64,000 nt of DNA from Pholiota molesta (taxonomy: Eukaryota; Basidiomycota; Agaricomycetes; Agaricales; Strophariaceae). Location: NCBI GenBank assembly GCA_014925825.1, contig JACGCK010000029.1, positions 248,001 to 312,000 on the forward strand, in the 5' to 3' direction. This document shows, piece by piece, positions 47,218 to 57,715 of the stretch (within the stretch, counting starts at the first letter, position 1; every line of letters starts with the position of its first letter). Below the pieces are notes generated by a model. It searched no databases. It saw only the letters and a list, made by a program, of their open reading frames with translations, and was not told the origin of the DNA. The translations under genes and the position numbers were made by a program.

Positions 47218-47327
47218 GTAAAGAAGGAAGATATAGTGTAATTTTGTACAATTCCACGACATCAAATACACTCGAGAAAACTAGAAAAACGAGGCGAATG
47301 AACAAAAACAACAGTCAACCGCAAATG

Positions 47328-50300
47328 TTATGCCCGTCGAAGCCATCCAACTTCCAGACCGGTCATTGTGCGCAGACTTTCCGGGTACGCAGAGTTACTT
47401 TCCTGCAGCAGCCCTGCGAGACGACGGCATATCGCCATAGGATAGGAAATATATTCCGCTTGCGGGAATCCCGGATACTTGTTCAGGATGCTGTTGGCAA
47501 TGCATATTGTGAATTCATAATTCCTTCGATGAAAAGGGGGACAGGAACAGGAACGCACCTCTTGATATCCACAACGCCATTGACGGGTTTGATGAGTTTG
47601 TAAAGGACCTTGGCAGCGTTGATGCTCGCACTCTTCGGGATGGCATGGGACCGAGGAGTAGTATATGCCAGTCGAATCCGGGGTTTGAATAACCAGATCT
47701 ATTCAGAATGAGCAGGCGCTTAGCATTTATCGACAAATAGATACATGTGAACTAACCAAAATCCTGGGTTTCTCTTCCTCCTCATCTTGCAGGACGAAAC
47801 GATAAGAGGCATGAGCCTCGACAAATTCCGTCATGTCTTCGACAATGAACGCCGACAAGGGAATTCTGAGGGGCCTGATAAACAAATTCGTAAGCTATTT
47901 GACGCAGGGGGCAGACAAGAAACGCACTCTGCATTCGAGCTAATTGGACGAACGGCGTACTTGAGAATCCTGTGCACGAGTGTTTCCCCTCGTTCCGTCT
48001 TGCGTTCTATACACCGACCAACCACAGCGCCGCAGAGACATCGTGTAAGCCGCCAATTGTCATTATGCTAGGAGTAGCAAAAAAGGGTCAGTAGACAGCA
48101 TCGAAAATAAAATCATTCCAAGAGAAGATAAAATGATGGAAAGAATTACAAAAAGGATCAAATCAAAAAATGTGCCCTCAATGGTAGCTTCCATGATGTT
48201 GACCTCATTATGCATGTGAGTTGTTGAAAGAGTAGCTGGCTCCGACAGAGCTCAATCTTGGGCATTTTGTATCAACTGGTATAGCTGGATCGACCACCGC
48301 GACCTCTCAAACGCATCTTATCATCTACGAAAGACGACCAGATGCGCCGATGGTCAGGCGAATGGTCGATCTCAGCCGTTGGTGGAAACCCCAACGCCAG
48401 TCTTCTTGATGCCCGTTAAATCATGACAAAACCAAAGAAGAGGGAAAATATGAGAATAAAACAAAGGCTCGGAAACCACTCACCTTACTATCACCAGCCA
48501 CAAGCAGATTCGCCTCGTTCATCGCCGACTCATCAAACAAGATATAACTCCCTCCAACTAACGCCACGCCCTCCGACGGCCAGAAGCCCGCACGCGACTG
48601 TTGCTGCACATGGTCGTGCAGCTTCTGGTCCCCATGGCACATCCACGCCTCCACGAGCTCCTCCCAGTGCTCCGACGGCAGATCGCGCCACGCGCCCACC
48701 CTGGCGCCCTGCACCACCGGCAGCGAGCACGACGCGCAGAGGAACGCCGTCGGGCGGATGGCGGCGAGCTGCGCGGCATCGAGCAGGGGCGCAGGGGACT
48801 CGGGTTCTGGAGTGGGTGCGGGGGTCTGGGTCGTGAGTTTGATCTCGTAGTATCCGCGTTGGTCGCGGACTTCTTTGGGCCCTGGAGTGGTATGGCCAGG
48901 GAGCAATAATGGCAGTGATGAGTTGGGGCCAGCTTTGATGATAAGGTGCTCGCCACCATCGCCCGGGGCGTCGGGTAAAAAGCGTAGGACCTCCGCTTGA
49001 AGGTCGGTGCCAGGTTTGAGCCCTGTTACAGTGAAGAAGACGAGAATGTGGTGTAGGTTTTCGTGGTTCTCAGCGACGTAGATGATATCAAAGCCTATGG
49101 GATGATGATGATGTTAGCATACATCAGATATTGTTCGTAATTCAGCAAGAGCAAGTTTTACCATGACTTTGAGTAGCTCTTGCCTTCCCTTTCGACAACC
49201 CACTGCTACTGCTGCTACCAGACTGCGATGAGTTTGATATCGATCTCAGCCAGGCGAGCGGAGGTGCCGACAAACTCCGATGTCGTTTCTTGTCCTTCTC
49301 TTTCCCGTTATTCGTCTGGAAGTCCGGCAACTCAACATCAGGTTCTTCTTCTGGATGCGACATATAGGGTGGCATCGCCTCCTTTACGAACTCCGGCAGT
49401 GTGAGCAGCGCCTCAGAGTCTCTAACGCGCTCGGAAGGTGGGAGACACTCGCGCATGAACTCGGGAAGTGAGATGAGTTCTTGTGGGTCCCTAACGCGGG
49501 GCTGGAAGATAGCATCTTGGCCGTGTAAACGACCTGCTTCGGAGTGCCGGATTAACTGCTCAACAAAAGCACTTTTCTGGGAGTGAAATTAGTTGAGTAA
49601 CAAGGCGAGGGAAAAAGGGGACGAACTTTCGCCATTTCTCGACTGCGCGCGCGTTCCATCAACCTCGCCTGCATTGTCCCATCCATAACCACAGACTGGT
49701 CCTTCAGCGTCCTCTCCGACGCTTTCCCGATCAATTTGAGAAGTTCATCTAGCTCCTTCGCATCCTTCTGCTTGCCCTTCCTCTGTGCTGCACGTGATGT
49801 CGAGGCCGATGAGGCTTCCGAAGAGAGGCCCTCGCGGCGCGCTTTCTCCATCTGCTCTAGCTTCGACGACTTCAGCTCAACACGCTGGTTGTGCAGCTGC
49901 GGCGCGGCAGAGTAGAGACGGTCAATGGCCATCGTTACCGCCTCCAGGTCCAGTCGCATCTTCTCGTCCGTCTGCCTCGCGCTCGTTGCTTGCAGCGAAT
50001 GTCGCGCCTTGCTTTTGCTGTCGTCGAACGACGTCCGCCCACCCAACTCATAACCCGGCGGGTGCTCGAAGTCCTCATAGTCCGCCAGGTCGTACTGTGG
50101 GGGAAGAGTGTGGTCGTGCAGAAACTTGGGCAGCGTCTCCGTGCGCTCGCGGCACATCGCGACGACGTTGTCTAGCTCGGTGTCAATACGTGACCACAGT
50201 AACGCCGTCTCCACAGCGAGCAGCGGCGAGGCACCTGGGGAGAGCACCCCGGCCTGCGTAGAGAGGCGCTGGATCTGCAGGTCGCCGAGCTGCCTTGTGA

Positions 50301-51065
50301 GCGTGTCGAAGAGGTCGATCGGTGGAGGCGCCTCGAGGATGCTTGAGGTTTCCTCGCAAACTTGGCTTGGCAAGTGTCGCGAGTTTGCACGTATATCTGA
50401 CAGGCGATTCAGGTCAGTGAGAAGAGACACCAGCGCCGTGGCGAGGGCGGCGTCGGAGGCGGCAGAGAGTGGAGAGGTTCTCTACGCGCTGGTGGAGCTC
50501 GCTCAGGAGCTCAGCGTCGGTGGCGGATGCCTTGGCTTCGATCATCTCGCCATTAGCTTCATGGTTTCGCAGATTGGCAACAAGGGTGTGTAGGGCAGAC
50601 CCTGGCGTTGAGTCTTCGGGAAGTGTGGTAGATGCCTGAGTCGGAGAAGATGGCATAGAGTGCCTACGATCGGGAGAATTGGGCTCCAGTGTATTGGCTC
50701 GGAGAGGAGGTTGTTCAAGGTCATCAAGCATGACCGCTGAACGTGTTGGATGAAGGCATCACGTCTTTCTATAAGGACATATGAATCATTCACGATATCA
50801 GACGTTGATAGATGAATGTACTCACGAGCGCAACAGTCGTCGAGCTTTCTGCTGCGAGTTCGATGGGTGGTGATGCTGCTGATGATTCATCTTCGATTTC
50901 AGGCTGTGCAACATGGGGAACAAGGTCCTCTGACGATGGGCGGTGTTCGGACCCCCTCTGTGCCAGCAGTTGTATAGGAAATGGCGACGGTACTTCAGAA
51001 TCAAGAAAAGGGTTCGTCGCCGACTGAGATTTGGTATGGGTTTTCGGCCGCGTTAAGGTCGCCAT
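47328..51065 (-). CDS. HECT_2-type E3 ubiquitin ligase (UBE3D/Ipa1-like) with long N-terminal extension
   Basis: The start MATLTRPKTHTKSQSATNP is at 51065. The N-terminal half is a helical extension: LSELHQRVENLS, IDLFDTLTRQLGDLQIQRLS, MERARSREMAK, and two repeats of LPEF(M/V)(R/K)E. The C-terminal half carries the E2-binding/HECT_2 region: VAENHENLHHILVFFTV, a Cys pair in FLCASCSLPVV, SEHWEELVEAWMCH, GGSYILFDESA, RCLCGAVVGRC, SAFIVEDMTEFVEAHASYRF and a final FPQAEYISYPMAICRRLAG. Human UBE3D binds UBE2C; the yeast relative affects mRNA 3' processing. A first-intron donor (GTACAT, about 50820) and acceptor (about 50736) make the frame continuous. Around 50465-50475 the frame slips within a CT-rich stretch (NLSTL to SAASDAALATALVSLL), probably a small indel. 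The roughly 400 bases between GDSK (48482) and RCLCG (48040) are longer than an ordinary intron and I could not resolve them. Confidence 0.75.
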
Positions 51066-51735
51066 CTGAATGATTGAGCCAGGAACACGATAGTTTGAAT
51101 AGACAGAAACGCACAATACTGTGAGTAAGAAGTTTCTCGTCGACCTGTCTACTTCAGGCACTGGATATCGGATTCAAGGTGGCTCTCAGAATCGTTGTGG
51201 TCGACAATTAAAACTTGGCGGTCATAAAGGTTGGGATATTCGTGGATTCTAGAGTCTCATCTAAGAAGAAAGCAAAAGAAAGATGAAAGTAGAGATGGGA
51301 GGTGGTTGGAAGATGGAAAATCAGAAACATAGCTCATTGACCTGAGAGTCGACACGTGATCGCACACAATTAATTTATTAGGTTATTTATAGGATTAACC
51401 TTCTTACTTATAGATACTTAACATACTTACTTTAACTTGACTGGTTCTTGGAACAATCATCATAGCACTAGGCAGTAAATCTATGTTTAAAAACACATCG
51501 AATTGGAGTATTGCCAATGGCTTTAGATCCATTTTTTAACACAGACCGAGGTCGGAACATCATGTGAGACCCCAACAAAAGCAAATGACGCCTCACTTTC
51601 TCGTGCACCACTGTACAAGCCTTACTCACTGACGACGACGCCAACGCTCATAACAAACGACAACTAAGATACGCTGAAGTAGCCCCTTGACACCCCTCAC
51701 AAACTCGCTGCCGTACAAATCTAGGCAAAATCCAG
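51066..51735. promoter_or_regulatory. Divergent intergenic region between the HECT_2 and RMD1-like genes
   Basis: 670 bases between two divergent starts, with an AT-rich centre (51370-51480). Includes TCACGTG-like text near 51352-51360 (ACACGTGATC). No specific element can be assigned. Confidence 0.35.
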
Positions 51736-53763
51736 ATGTCGAACGCTCCTACCGTGACACCTACAGCCAGTCGGCTTCCTCCAAGCACCCGTCTACCAAG
51801 AGGAAGCCAGTGTCGCGACTCGCATCTTAGGCGTTCCAAAGAGGCCCATGACCTAAGAAACCATCGATGTCGCGGCGGGCGTCGGTCGCAGGTCTTATCT
51901 CGGCCAAGGCCCAACGCACGTCCAAGACCACCCACAAGCTCGTGGAACTGCCCTCAGCACCGCAAACGCGGCCACTGCTCGCGGATAGAGAGGAAGATCT
52001 GACGCTGGGACACGAGATTGACGGCGAGGTGCGGGATACAAGAGCCAGGCGGAGCGCATGAGCAAGGACCACGCAAGGAGGCTGGGTTCAAGAGGCTAAC
52101 GGCGTACTGCGTGGCGGAGTCGTTCAAGATGAAGCTCCTATCGTCATTTCTCAAGCGCGAACATAACGTTTCGCCCCGCGCGTTCGACGAGCACTGTATG
52201 TGTGAGTGGCGATATTTATAATTAGCTATACTGCTTGAACATCCATATCCGCACAGATGTATCATCTGCCTCTGCTGCCAGGCTACGGCCCAAACGCAAA
52301 CGTGCGCTCTTCGGCCCCATCTAAAATGAAAACAGGAAGGTCCTTCCTCGCACATCTCTCTGAGCCGAAGAGAACGGCTACCAAGGGACCTACTTCACCA
52401 CGCCGACGCCGCAGGCGACAACCTCGGCGGGTACATCTCGTCCAGCTCCCCTGTCGAACCCCGTAAATCCAGCGCGCGCCACCATTTCCTACCCCCAGTC
52501 GACCTCCCTGTTCCTCATCTCCCGCCACACGCAGAAACGGACAACGAAACGGACCTTGACGTCAGTGGGTTCGCAACTGAACCCGAAATAGAAACACCCT
52601 ATTCCGAACAACTTCCTGGAGAGACGCCCCAGCAGCTGGATATCGACCCAGGTGCAGAGACAGACCCCGGTCCCGGTATTTACAACAGGTGGAAGCCTCC
52701 CCGCGACGAAGTGCCTTCCGAGGCGTCAAAACGGAGCGACGACGATGTCGCGGAAGTTGTATTCTTCGAGTACGGAGTGGTCGTGTTTTTCGGACTTGCA
52801 GAGGACCAGGAGCGTGATATTCTTGAGGACATCGATAACGCAGGAATTATGAAACGCAAGATGGAAGAGGAGGACTGGGAAATTGAAGAGTGCCATTTCA
52901 CGGTGAGCCAACTTCAACACACAGGCTACTTATCATCTTCTGGTATTAATTAAACACCCTATAGCACGATCCATTAATCGCATACCCACGGATATACAAC
53001 GATTTCTTCAGTGCGTCCTTTATGTCAAGTTTCGTCTTAGAAGCTAAAACAGCGCCTCCAGCCCTGAAATCACGCTCGCACCTCTCAAACTCTCCATCGC
53101 ACATGCCCTCGCACAATCCACCTCCTCGCACGATACGAAACCAACGCCAGCGCGTGCTCTCCTCCCCTTGACCCTGTCGATCCCGAAACAGCTGGCGTGT
53201 CCGGCGCGCTCAAGCTGCGGCGGCACGAGGCGCTCAAACTGACTGGCCGGCTGTTCAAGCTACGCAGAGACGTGAACCTGGTATCGAATGTCCTTGATGT
53301 GCCGGAGCTTTTCTGGAGCGAAGCGAGTCTGAAGGAGCTGTACGATGCTGTAAGGGAGTACATGGAGATCAAGCCGGGGTTCAGGTGCTAAATGACAAGT
53401 TGGGCGTGGCGAGTGACTTCGTGCGTATCGCTCTTACTTATATGGTGTTCGTGTTGGCATCATCTATCATTAATGCAGTTGGATGCGATACATGACCATC
53501 TAAATAGCAATGCCATGGACCGTATTACGTGGATTGTCATCTGGCTCATCGTCGTAGCATGTCTTGTCGAACTGGTGCGTCCCTTCTGTCCATTGTCGTG
53601 TCTCGTAAAGGAAACACGTATTGATGTCTGTCTGAACAGGGTGAAGTGTAGCCGTCTCATATTCCACGCAGCATCAACTGAAAAGATCCGTCTGGCATCT
53701 GCCGCCGTTTCGCGCGAGGATGCATTGCGGACGCTGGAGCGGATGATGGTAGTTCAGTCATGA
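51736..53763 (+). pseudogene. RMD1/DUF155 family gene broken by many single-base frameshifts
   Basis: Conserved RMD1 segments appear in order but in different frames: LISAKAQRTSKTTHKLVELP (about 51890), KRLTAYCVAESFKMKLLSSF (about 52095), YHLPLLPGYGPNANVRSSAP (about 52260), DVAEVVFFEYGVVVFFGL (52740), then EEDWEIEECHF, HDPLIAYPRIYNDFF, ALKLRRHEALKLTGRLFKLR (53205), DVPELFWSEASLKELYDAVR, AIHDHLNSNAMDRITW and a final membrane segment IVIWLIVVACLVEL. Within 53075-53200 at least four one-base losses are needed to keep the family sequence, with another near 53380 and one near 53645. Family members are membrane proteins of mitochondria or ER; yeast RMD1 is needed for sporulation, and the human relative RMND1 supports mitochondrial translation. 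The residues between breaks are well kept, so either decay is very recent or the consensus is faulty here. Confidence 0.7.
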
Positions 53764-54219
53764 AGTTGATGTTCTTTGATTTGATTTTCGTCATTAGCTT
53801 TATAATATGGGACTTTTCTTGTTTTTTTTTTTGGAACGGAGGACGAAAACAAAATTCACTTCTAATAGTGAAAGTATATTATGCATACGCAAGAGATATG
53901 TACTTGGGCATGGTCGCACATGCTATATCACATGTAGGACCGCCAATTCTTTGTGTGTTTCGATGTCTATGCTTCGTGTTTAGCCACTGTGACACCTTCA
54001 CTACTGAAATTAATATCGTTTACTTGGAGACCTGATATAAGAGATGATATATACATATACAGTCGTGTGTGTAGCTAACTATAAAATTTGAGCGTGTTAG
54101 TAATTAATCCACTACGAAGATATATAGCTCTAGGACACATTATGTGTCTGAAGATACTGTTATAGGGTATCATGAAACGGGAAAGGAGAGATGTACATAT
54201 TTTACGAATGACTTGATAG
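53764..54219. other. Intergenic between convergent genes
   Basis: AT-rich, 456 bases, the 3' flanks of two converging genes. A T10-type run is at about 53822. No gene. Confidence 0.5.
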
Positions 54220-54847
54220 TTATGGGATAGAGGTTAGGTCATATTCTTCGGCGAGATTTCTTTTGCTAATAGTCAATTGGGGCATAGTAGATGGCGAAGA
54301 TCAGTGATAATTTCAAGACTTGAAACTGGACCAACTCACCTTGGATATGCCCCACTGTCGTCTTTGCGGAATGCTTGAGATCGTGGAGCATCCGAACCAA
54401 CTTTTCCATTTTGCAGTGGAGAAGATCGATAACGAAGGAAAATCTTCCCGAAGTCGATGTCGATCCTCAAGGTGTATGCAAAGTCGACGATATATTGCGC
54501 TGCATCAATGATGCGTCGACTAGACTTTTCGAGATCGGTGATATCTTGCAGGCAACTTATGGAAGGCCGGTGCTGCCAATGCAGCTCGGCCTGTTGCTTT
54601 TTCTCCTCGAATTCATTATATAGCAGGACAATGCGTGCATATTCTGCTTGGAGATCCTCGGAGCATCCTGTGACCTAAAATATGGCAAAAGATCAATAAA
54701 TCGGCTTATCCACGACATCGGAGGTAATCAAACACTAACCAAAGGATTCTGTAACGGGTGTGGAAGACTGCGCAGACTCCGATCAATGCGCGCTGCGCTC
54801 CGCAAATCCAGGATGTTTTGACGCGTATCACGAACACCCGTCGCCAT
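54220..54847 (-). CDS. Small coiled-coil protein of unknown function
   Basis: Start MATGVRDTRQNILDLRSAAR. The protein continues through an intron ending near 54677 into VTGCSEDLQAEYARIVLLYN, EFEEKKQQAELHWQHRP, DLEKSSRRIIDAAQYIVDF. An AG|GTGAGT donor at 54338 joins to SKRNLAEEYDLTSIP and a TAA at 54220. The alternating hydrophobic and charged pattern suggests a helical or coiled-coil protein. Upstream, frames starting MSRNAPTVATRTVSYELYP (55106) and MAQWNRAPSTLLRVGNGSP (about 55000) point the same way but lie in other frames, so the true N-terminus may be longer and frame-broken. I do not recognise the family. Confidence 0.45.
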
Positions 54848-56879
54848 CACCTCATCAGTGCTTGCCGAACCATGACTGGGGTGTCGCTGCTCCTCCGGCC
54901 GAGAGTAAGGCTTTGGTTGGCGAGTTTTGCTTCTCGACTTTCGGAGAGCCGTTGCCGACTCGCAGGAGGGTGCTAGGGGCTCGATTCCACTGAGCCATGA
55001 TGCTATCCGCGCGGTAATTCGTCTTGGGCAGACTTAGGGGCGACATTGGTGGGGTAGAGCTCGTAGCTCACTGTGCGTGTGGCTACGGTGGGGGCATTGC
55101 GAGACATCGTTATCTCTGACGTTTCGAGGAGAGGAGCGATCTGGGAGGTGGATCGGAGGAACCCTGGCAAACTTATAGGCGGTTCGTCGTGAACGGAGAA
55201 GAGAAGGTGACAATGAGAAAGGCGAGGTCTACTTATATATGTTGGTAAGTGAAAGGGGCTTTTGTCCATATATGATACATGCAGGGCGACGTCACCGTTA
55301 AAGCGCATGTCAACATCCCTGGTCCTGATGCAATCGATATTGATGCGAAGTATATTGTAGAATCGTGCCCATTGCTCATGTTCTGCCCATTTTCCGCTCA
55401 AACCGGTCCATTTTCAGACGTTTTTTTCTTTTCCAACTTGGCCATGACCAGGCATGCATGAACATTTATGAATTTGTATCAGAATCACTAGGCTACGTGT
55501 CTTGAAGTTCTGGCAACCGTATGCTACCGTATGTAATAACTCTACTCAAGCGACCCTAGTGGTGGTCGTTGTGCCTACCGTTGGTCGAATAGGTTCGACT
55601 AAGGCATCACTTAAATTCACTTAGTGATCAATTCTGACAAGCAGGAATGATAATTTAAGTAAAGCACCTCTGCGAAATCCGAAGATGAGTGTCAAGGAAA
55701 GGACTAAAAGTGCCAAGTGGTGCTCGGATGATTCGGATGACCGCTGATGACCGCTGCAAGTTTTTTTTTGCCAATGGCCCGGCAGGTTTCTTTGCTACGT
55801 TTGAAGTGGGCCCACCTTCAGCTACTTAGCCACGTCTACTACATAATCCACTGATAATTCCACAACGTCCACTGCATGATGTGAGGTTGTGAACGTTGTG
55901 AATGATACTTGGTCGATTATTGTAAAGCTTGATTTTATTTTATATCATAGCAAGCTCGATCGCCGTTCCAAAGCTTGTTTATTTTGTGTCAATCCTCAGG
56001 CCTGTTTCCATATTTGGCGTCGTGGTCAACACATGGCAGGGTTAACTGATAACTGGTGGAATGTAAGTATGTATGACAGCACTCACGACAGCCGTAAAAA
56101 CGGTGCGGAACGCCGGCACCGTCGGCGGGTCCAAAAGACCCTGAAATGACACGGTTTCTGGAATCTGAAGACAGCTATTGTCAAAGCGCTAGACCGCCTC
56201 GTACTTTTCGTTCGATTGACGTTGTCCACTGTTCTGAGCGGCATGGTAAAGTGGGGCAGAGCAGGGTCGTCGCGTGAATTGGGTGTTAAATCGATAAATA
56301 AAGCAGTAATTTGGATTGAATACATATACATAGCAAGCTTCACGACCGGAGTTGAGCGAGAACACGGCCTGCGCTTGGCCTGCGCTTAGGGAACAATCAA
56401 ACTATCTAATCTTCGGTTTTTGCCGGTTCTCTCTATCAATTTCAACTTCGTGCGACACAACAGCGCTTAGCACTCGGCCTTCCATGCTTCAATAATTTTG
56501 CTCATATTTCGGATGCGAATTGACTAACCAGTGGATACACTTATGAATTTAACAGGTTGGAGGTTTGATTTATAGAAGTACCACAGTCTATGGATTCGAA
56601 TCAGCGCTCTGCCACTACCCTCTGTCTGCATGGAACAACCAATTTTAAAAGCTTCAGTGAAACTATCGGATGCAACCACAACTAATCCGATTTAGGATCA
56701 GTAGCCTTCGTTCCCCAATTTCTTCAGAATCTTACCACCGCCACGATAGGACACATGATCGCGCCACGGTAATTTCCTTTTGGAGAGCCTACAGATTCCC
56801 TTTTATCCAGTATAGATCGTAAGACTGTACCTTTCTTGCAACATTCCAATCAACGACGCTCCTTTCTCGATATTCTGAC
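54848..56879. other. Intergenic with possible broken N-terminal extension
   Basis: 54855-55106 (minus) has the open stretches described for the coiled-coil gene. The rest, 55110-56879, shows no gene, tRNA or repeat that I can support. Confidence 0.4.
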
Positions 56880-57715
56880 ATGCTCTTAATGGACCGTCGC
56901 ACGTCTAAATTTCTTGCATCCTTGGGAATCGCCTTGCTGGTTTCAAGTGGAAAGGTGTTTGCATGCGAAGGCGATTGCATCGTTAGTATTACAGATGCTT
57001 TAATCGGAAACTATACGGATCCGATGAACCTCGCCATGTCAAAACTGGTGAGTAGCCTATGACCCAATCTCAACACCCTCGCTTTTTGACGTGCCGTCTC
57101 AACACCGCCTAGGCCGACACAATTGTTTCCCAACTCATCCCAAACAACAATGCCCCTCCCATATACTATCTAAGTCCAATTGTGGAAGAATACAATCGGC
57201 GAGCCTATGATAATATGGAGAACGCCATTTTTCCATCCTACTTCCATGGAAAATGTCAAGACCCCGCTACCGGAATCGACCCCGCGGGGTGCCCAAACCC
57301 AGACTGCCCCGTCGTCTGCGGAACACCAGGATCGATGGTACACTTCTACAGCCATTTGCGATCCCTCGCCTACAAGGCCACGGTCCGCCTTATAGGAGAA
57401 ATCGCCAAGCCTAGCTCGTCTGCGTTTCGGAAAGTTGAAAAACTTGTCATTTCCGGGGCCTCGTCGAAAACTGCGCGGCAAAGACGCTTCAGATTTATGC
57501 GGTTCGACGATGATGGTCAGCTTCAGTCGGCTATGGATCTTGGGACACAGATGGAAAGGCGGAGCAGCCATGTTCAGAAGACCTTGGAGTCTACATTTGG
57601 GCAATTTAATGCAATACTGGACGGCGTCTGTGGAGGCACCGATGGCAGCACAGACAGCCTTCCAAACTGCAGTTGGGAGCAAGCTATGAAGGAATACATC
57701 TTAACTTTCCCTTAG
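56880..57715 (+). CDS. Secreted Cys-containing protein, fungal family of unknown function
   Basis: Two exons (56880-57047 and 57113-57715) give 256 residues. The N-terminus, SKFLASLGIALLVSSGKVFA followed by CEGDC, is a clear signal peptide with a plausible cleavage after VFA. The mature part has Cys in CEGDC, HGKCQDPATG, GCPNPDCPVVCG, GVCGG and NCSWEQA, which suggests disulfides, and an N-glycosylation sequon NCS. A helical middle (YSHLRSLAYKATVRLIGEIA) is followed by QMERRSSHVQKTLESTF. No enzyme motif is visible. It fits the general layout of basidiomycete secreted hypothetical proteins; an effector or wall role is only a guess. Confidence 0.7.

Noticed and set aside
45304..47249. 12-bp direct repeat as target-site duplication of an F-box retrocopy
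   Set aside because: The right copy lies 20 bases beyond the A tract instead of directly after it, and a 12-base AT-rich match could be chance; kept only as a weak note.
56590..56625. tRNA-like B-box word (GGATTCGAATC)
   Set aside because: The T-arm does not pair correctly and no A-box, anticodon arm or acceptor stem fits around it.
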